From positions 1 through 9,400 of the forward strand of contig DIQZ01000017.1 in the NCBI GenBank assembly GCA_002424305.1: a stretch of DNA of 9,400 bases, written 5' to 3'. How positions within the stretch are numbered: the stretch's first letter is position 1; the number at the start of each line of letters is the position of its first letter. Below, in pieces: positions 5,918 through 9,400 of the stretch. A program made the translations under genes and the position numbers. Under the pieces are notes generated by a model. That model had not been told where the DNA came from. It did no database searches and was given only the letters and a program-made list of their open reading frames with translations. The DNA is from Firmicutes bacterium UBA5449 (GTDB lineage Bacteria > Bacillota > SHA-98 > UBA4971).

Positions 5918-7021
5918 TCACTCATGCCTTTCATCGGCCAGCTTATCTTTGAGATAATCGATGGCCTCAATCGGCTTAGGATCCTGACCATAAAGAAACG
6001 CCAGATACAGACTGGTAAAATCCCCTATGTGAATCAAAGACAGAAGCCTTGCCTCCTTCGTCTTGCCACGGCTGAATACCTCACTGATACCTGAAGCCTC
6101 TTTCATGAGGTCCTTCGTTATCTCAATCATTTGCTGCACCCTGGGGTGATCTCCCCTATCTCGCAGAAGCACAACGTGGATGGCTCCGGATATGTCAGGC
6201 CTTGCACTCCATCCTACAACCTCATTATGGGTCAGCTCGGGGAAGAGATTCCAGAATGCATGCGCGTTACTGCTCTCATTTATCTGCGTTTTCCATCTTA
6301 ACGCTGCTGCAGATGTGATACCCGTAGATCCGTATATGAGAGGGACTCTCCCGCACATGGCTTGTGCCAAACGTTTTGCCTGATTTACCGAAGCCGGCAC
6401 TTCAGGACAGATAACTCTAGTAAGATCCTCTATTAGCCGGATGGCTTCATTCATAGGTTCTATTTTGTCTTCTACATATCCCAACCGTCCTAAAGTCACC
6501 AGGACAGGAGTAAGCAAGTACGCCAACGCACATCTTGGTGGAAACCCTGTAGGGACAACTATGACAGGAACGTGGTCGCGTGATGCGTTCTTAAGCATCT
6601 GACCTCCGCTTGTCACACAAACAACCCTCGCCCCTCGCGCTCGCGCTATTTCGTACGCGCTAAGTGTCTCTTCAGTATTCCCGGAATAACTCGAGATAAA
6701 CACTAATGTCTCACGGTCAACGAAAGCGGGCAAATTATAGCCTTTAACTACCACCATAGGCGCCTCAGCTTCATGACTTATTAGTTCCCGGGTAATATCT
6801 CCGCTTATTCCTGAACCGCCAACGCCTACTGTCACGATTTTTTTCAAGCCCCTTAGATCGTCTGGCAGGTCAATATCATTTGAAATCCTCAGTGCCCCAT
6901 CAAGCTGGTTTGAGAATCCGGCGACCACATTCATCACCCCGCCCGGATCCAGCTTGCGCATCTTGTCCATGTCATCAAGAAGGAGTTCTGATTCGGACAC
7001 CGGGTACGTCGTCATTGCCAC
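5918..7021 (-). CDS. Bifunctional phosphoglucose/phosphomannose isomerase
   Basis: Cytoplasmic enzyme interconverting glucose 6-phosphate (and mannose 6-phosphate) with fructose 6-phosphate. It belongs to the SIS-domain PGI/PMI family best studied in the archaeon Pyrobaculum aerophilum, not to the large classical PGI family. The first SIS domain shows VGVGGSGISGD (65-75) and the phosphate loop SSYSGNTEETL (110-120). The second carries the catalytic region INESSNAHAFWN, then PELTHNE: E249 and H265 are 16 residues apart, as are the catalytic glutamate and histidine of the archaeal enzyme. A C-terminal helix with HIGDF and GQDPKPIEAIDYLK completes the fold; 367 residues is slightly longer than the archaeal proteins. 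The start is either GTG at 7021 or ATG at 7015: GGGGG lies 4 bases before the GTG and 10 before the ATG, so the ATG is a real alternative. It works with the glucokinase downstream to feed glucose into glycolysis. Confidence 0.9.
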   Translation of the reverse strand: MAMTTYPVSESELLLDDMDKMRKLDPGGVMNVVAGFSNQLDGALRISNDIDLPDDLRGLKKIVTVGVGGSGISGDITRELISHEAEAPMVVVKGYNLPAFVDRETLVFISSYSGNTEETLSAYEIARARGARVVCVTSGGQMLKNASRDHVPVIVVPTGFPPRCALAYLLTPVLVTLGRLGYVEDKIEPMNEAIRLIEDLTRVICPEVPASVNQAKRLAQAMCGRVPLIYGSTGITSAAALRWKTQINESSNAHAFWNLFPELTHNEVVGWSARPDISGAIHVVLLRDRGDHPRVQQMIEITKDLMKEASGISEVFSRGKTKEARLLSLIHIGDFTSLYLAFLYGQDPKPIEAIDYLKDKLADERHE

Positions 7022-7060
7022 TCAACCCCCATATGCCGTTTTATCTGGTCCTGAATTATC

Positions 7061-7098
7061 AAAAGGGGATAGCTGGGATATTTTCCCCAACCATCCCC
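7061..7098 (-). terminator. Probable intrinsic terminator after the sugar ATPase gene
   Basis: Read on the minus strand, GGGGAT (7098-7093) pairs with ATCCCC (7070-7065). Between them TGGG and CCCA can form an inner stem around an A-rich loop, and TTTT (7064-7061) follows directly. It lies about 50 bases after the ATPase stop. The T tract is short, so termination may be partial. Only about 40 bases separate it from the isomerase start and no promoter is visible there, so read-through or an attenuator role is likely. Confidence 0.5.
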
Positions 7099-7147
7099 AG
7101 GCGCAGTCCAGGGTCAGTTACCGATTAGCAGCCGGTTAGTCTTAGTA

Positions 7148-8248
7148 CTACCGGATAGAAACCTCAGTATCTTTACAGAAGAGGTGAGCCTTTTCCGTAT
7201 TGAATACCACCTTGTGAGTAGTACCGGGTCTTGCGCGGGTATGAGCATCCACTCTGGCAATATATGATTCCTTGCCTGCGGAGAGATACACATAGACTTC
7301 AGCGCCCATAGGCTCTGTCACGTCTACATTAGCGGTGACTATGAGATCCGGATCCGCATCTTTCGCAAAATCCAAGTCAAGTATGTCTTCCGGCCTGATA
7401 CCGAAGATAACTTCTTTGTCAATGTATTCGTCTGCTGTTTCAAATCTCGTGCGAGGCAACTTCACTTTGAAACCGTCTGATTGAACCCAGAGATCATCTC
7501 CGTCTCTTCGAAGCACGGCATCCATGAAATTCATTGCAGGGCTTCCAATGAAACCTGCAACAAACGCGTTATCCGGGTGGTGATATATCTCCATCGGAGG
7601 ACCTACCTGCTGAATCAAGCCATCCTTCTGGACAACAATACGATCGCCCATTGTCATGGCTTCGGTCTGGTCATGGGTCACATAGATTATTGTTGTCTTA
7701 AGCCTGTCATGAAGTTTCGCAAGTTCCGCTCTCATCTGAACTCGTAGCTTTGCGTCGAGGTTTGACAGAGGTTCATCCATGAGGAAAACCTTAGGTTCTC
7801 GAACAATGGCCCTTCCCAACGCTACTCTCTGCCTCTGTCCTCCTGAAAGCTCTTTCGGCTTTCTCTTCAATAGGCTTTCAATGCCGAGGATCTTGGCAGC
7901 TTCGTGGACGCGTCTATCAATCTCAGCCTTGGGAAACTTTCGAAGCTTCAATCCGAAAGCCATGTTATTGTAGACATCCATGTGTGGATACAAGGCATAG
8001 TTCTGAAAAACCATGGCAATATCTCTATCCTTGGGAGGAATATCGTTGACAAGGGTGTCACCGATATAGATATTGCCTTCCGTAATTTCCTCAAGACCGG
8101 CTACCATTCTTAAAGTTGTGGACTTGCCACAACCGGACGGACCTACAAGAATAAGAAATTCTTTGTCCGCAATTTCAAGTGTAGCATCTTCTACAGCAAC
8201 AACATTACCGAACTTCTTTGTCACATTTTCCAGATACACTCTGGCCAT
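7148..8248 (-). CDS. ugpC: MsmX/UgpC/MalK-type sugar ABC transporter ATP-binding protein
   Basis: Cytoplasmic ATPase that powers carbohydrate import through MalF/MalG-type permeases. All nucleotide-binding motifs are present: Walker A GPSGCGKS (36-43), Q-loop Q82, the ABC signature LSGGQ (134-138), Walker B FLMDE (155-159), the D-loop SNLDAK, and the switch histidine H192 in THDQTEAMTMGDR. After about residue 235 the regulatory part follows, with IGSPAMNFMDA, FGIRPEDI and a TOBE/OB-fold tail typical of MalK, MsmX and UgpC. The 366-residue length is normal. AGGGGG lies 9 bases before the ATG at 8248. In Gram-positive bacteria such ATPases often serve several sugar transporters; here the neighbouring malF and malG genes make maltodextrin the first guess. 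A gap of about 200 bases separates it from malG and a probable terminator follows, so it may be a unit of its own. The symbol is a family label and does not imply glycerol phosphate as substrate. Confidence 0.94.
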   Translation of the reverse strand: MARVYLENVTKKFGNVVAVEDATLEIADKEFLILVGPSGCGKSTTLRMVAGLEEITEGNIYIGDTLVNDIPPKDRDIAMVFQNYALYPHMDVYNNMAFGLKLRKFPKAEIDRRVHEAAKILGIESLLKRKPKELSGGQRQRVALGRAIVREPKVFLMDEPLSNLDAKLRVQMRAELAKLHDRLKTTIIYVTHDQTEAMTMGDRIVVQKDGLIQQVGPPMEIYHHPDNAFVAGFIGSPAMNFMDAVLRRDGDDLWVQSDGFKVKLPRTRFETADEYIDKEVIFGIRPEDILDLDFAKDADPDLIVTANVDVTEPMGAEVYVYLSAGKESYIARVDAHTRARPGTTHKVVFNTEKAHLFCKDTEVSIR

Positions 8249-8447
8249 TCCGGAATACCCCCTAATGCCATCTCAGAGAACCGTACGAATCGAATTCCCA
8301 AGACAGCGTAATTGGCATAAAGCCGGGTGTAATACGTGACCCTGGACAACACGTACATTTCAGATTAGTCTCTTGTTCCTTCACCGCCTCCTACCGATAA
8401 CGTTAACCTTCATAAATCTATTCGACGAACGTTTGGCTAATCCTCCC
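8249..8447. other. Intergenic region between malG and the ATPase gene
   Basis: This 199-base gap holds no gene. It contains the ATPase ribosome site (AGGGGG, 8263-8258) and two AACGTT-centred near-palindromes at 8395-8406 and 8421-8440. No -35/-10 pair with good spacing was found on the minus strand, and no hairpin with a T tract follows malG, so transcription may run through from malG. Confidence 0.55.
8395..8440. promoter_or_regulatory. Pair of operator-like palindromes with AACGTT core
   Basis: GATAACGTTAAC (8395-8406) is symmetric at 5 of 6 positions per arm. TTCGACGAACGTTTGGCTAA (8421-8440) is symmetric at 7 of 10. Both have the central CG step common in LacI-family operators, and their centres are exactly 30 bases apart, about three helical turns. 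A third AACGTT palindrome lies at 4704-4713, upstream of the DOMON-like gene. A LacI/MalR-type regulator is inferred only; none is encoded in the window. Confidence 0.3.
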
Positions 8448-9341
8448 TTATTCTTTAAGCCCCCCAAGGGTCAGGCCTGATATCAACCATTTCGACGAGT
8501 AGAGGAATAACAGCATGGCAGGGATTGCAACCAGCACTGAGGCAGCGGAGAAGACTCCCCACTGTGTTGTAAACTGGTCCCTGAGCTTTTGAAATCCAAT
8601 AGGCCACGTGAACATACTGGCTTTTTGCAACATTACCCTGGCCATCATATATTCGTTCCAAGCGGTCATGAAATTAAAGAGGCCTGCAATAGCCAGAGCA
8701 GGAGTGGCAAGAGGCAACACAATCCTGTAGAACGTAGTTAACGGACCTGCTCCATCCACCAGTGCAGCCTCTTCCAGCTCCCTGGGGATAGTGTCATAGT
8801 ACCCCTTGAGAAGCCATATTGAAAAGGGCACAGAGCCAACAGAATATGCGATGATCATTCCTGTATATGTGTTAAACAAGTTCAATCTAACGACCATGAT
8901 ATATATGGGAAGAAGCAACATTCCAGGAGGCAGCATCTGGGTTAGCAGAAGGAATACCAAGCCCTGTCTCCGTCCTGGAAACTTCCACCTTGAAAAGGCG
9001 TAAGCCGCAGTCGCAGCCAACAACAATCCAATCAGGACTGTAGCACCTGACACGATGAGACTGTTCCAAAGCCATATTGTAAAATCTTTGTCAAAGATCA
9101 GAGTGCGATAGTTTTCCAAAGTCGCCCCGGGAGGAATCAATGCCAAACTCGTAGAAAGCAAAGCAGACCCGGGACGTAGCGATATGCTCACTACACGCAA
9201 GAATGGATATACAGCAACGATACAAGCAGCTATGAGAACAAGATGGATGGATACACTCTTTAGCAAGTTCTTAACCCTCGTTCTACTCAACGTCTGCGGC
9301 TGCTTCTTATGTGTCGCAGTATGTGGCACCATGGGTGTCAT
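8448..9341 (-). CDS. malG: MalG-type carbohydrate ABC transporter permease
   Basis: One of the two membrane-spanning subunits of a CUT1-family sugar importer, probably for maltose or maltodextrin. It has a basic N-terminal tail, then about six membrane helices: the first at about 33-52, a cluster from about 92 to 170, and the last at about 266-284. The cytoplasmic EAA loop that docks on the ATPase is clear: LEEAALVDGAGPLTTFYRIVLP (189-210). The C-terminus WLISGLTLGGLKE closely follows the MalG ending, which in the maltose transporter contacts the ATPase dimer. The 297-residue length matches MalG (about 296). The ATG at 9341 is chosen because its first bases overlap the stop of the upstream permease gene (ATGA) and AAAGGGG lies 10 bases upstream. 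The in-frame GTG at 9350 is only one base from that ribosome site and would add three residues. Confidence 0.92.
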   Translation of the reverse strand: MTPMVPHTATHKKQPQTLSRTRVKNLLKSVSIHLVLIAACIVAVYPFLRVVSISLRPGSALLSTSLALIPPGATLENYRTLIFDKDFTIWLWNSLIVSGATVLIGLLLAATAAYAFSRWKFPGRRQGLVFLLLTQMLPPGMLLLPIYIMVVRLNLFNTYTGMIIAYSVGSVPFSIWLLKGYYDTIPRELEEAALVDGAGPLTTFYRIVLPLATPALAIAGLFNFMTAWNEYMMARVMLQKASMFTWPIGFQKLRDQFTTQWGVFSAASVLVAIPAMLLFLYSSKWLISGLTLGGLKE

Positions 9342-9400
9342 GATTCCCACGCCCCTTTAAATCCACCGCTGATTCGCAAGTATATCACGCTGAACAGCAG
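9338..9400 (-). CDS. 3' end of a MalF/UgpA-type sugar permease gene (partial)
   Basis: The frame entering from the right edge is open for 20 codons and reads LLFSVIYLRISGGFKGAWES before TGA at 9340-9338. A hydrophobic run followed by YLR and a short polar tail is the usual end of a MalF-type permease after its last membrane helix. The stop overlaps the malG start by four bases (ATGA), typical of malF-malG translational coupling. Only the C-terminus is in the window, so family membership rests mostly on this arrangement. Confidence 0.65.
   Translation of the reverse strand: MLFSVIYLRISGGFKGAWES

Noticed and set aside
1..9400. CRISPR array, tRNA, rRNA, insertion sequence or phage genes
   Set aside because: No regularly spaced repeats, cloverleaf patterns, transposase motifs or phage-type proteins were seen on either strand.

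Overview
The window looks like a chromosomal segment of a Gram-positive bacterium, most likely of Firmicutes/Clostridia type. The clues are strong GGAGG-type ribosome binding sites, a CpsC/Wzz-type protein with no fused kinase, a solitary ECF-transporter-like S component, a stand-alone MsmX/UgpC-type sugar ATPase, a ROK glucokinase and an archaeal-type bifunctional phosphoglucose/phosphomannose isomerase. The last protein is common in thermophilic and anaerobic lineages, but the genus cannot be named from the sequence. There are no tRNA, rRNA, CRISPR or insertion-sequence signatures.

Left region (1-2956): the edge of a surface-polysaccharide locus. A Wzz-type chain-length protein (+ strand) ends 14 bases before a convergent 194-residue protein of unknown function (- strand). 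A divergent GT4 glycosyltransferase follows, with a TTG start and a clear Shine-Dalgarno.

Right region (2972-9400): every gene is on the minus strand. In transcription order (right to left) they are: the 3' end of a MalF-type permease; malG, joined to it by an ATGA overlap; the MsmX/UgpC-type ATPase; phosphoglucose/phosphomannose isomerase; ROK glucokinase; a secreted, membrane-anchored protein with a glucodextranase DOMON-like domain; and a small ECF S-component-like membrane protein with its own probable promoter. The first six read as a coherent route for alpha-glucan or maltodextrin use: extracellular glucan contact, ABC import, phosphorylation of glucose, and isomerisation to fructose 6-phosphate. 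The substrate is inferred from domain families and MalG's GLT-GG-K C-terminus. The substrate-binding protein would lie beyond the right edge.

The sugar genes are separated by gaps of about 125-220 bases rather than packed tightly. These gaps hold the most interesting non-coding signals: a probable terminator between the ATPase and isomerase genes, a perfect 10-bp inverted repeat before the glucokinase gene, AACGTT-centred operator-like palindromes, a short element shared by two gaps, and a 25-base match to the 3' end of the ATPase gene sitting in non-coding DNA with a frame-preserving 6-base difference. I found no convincing wholly new system. The best leads are these intergenic elements, the free-standing DOMON-like anchor protein and the unrecognised coiled-coil protein.
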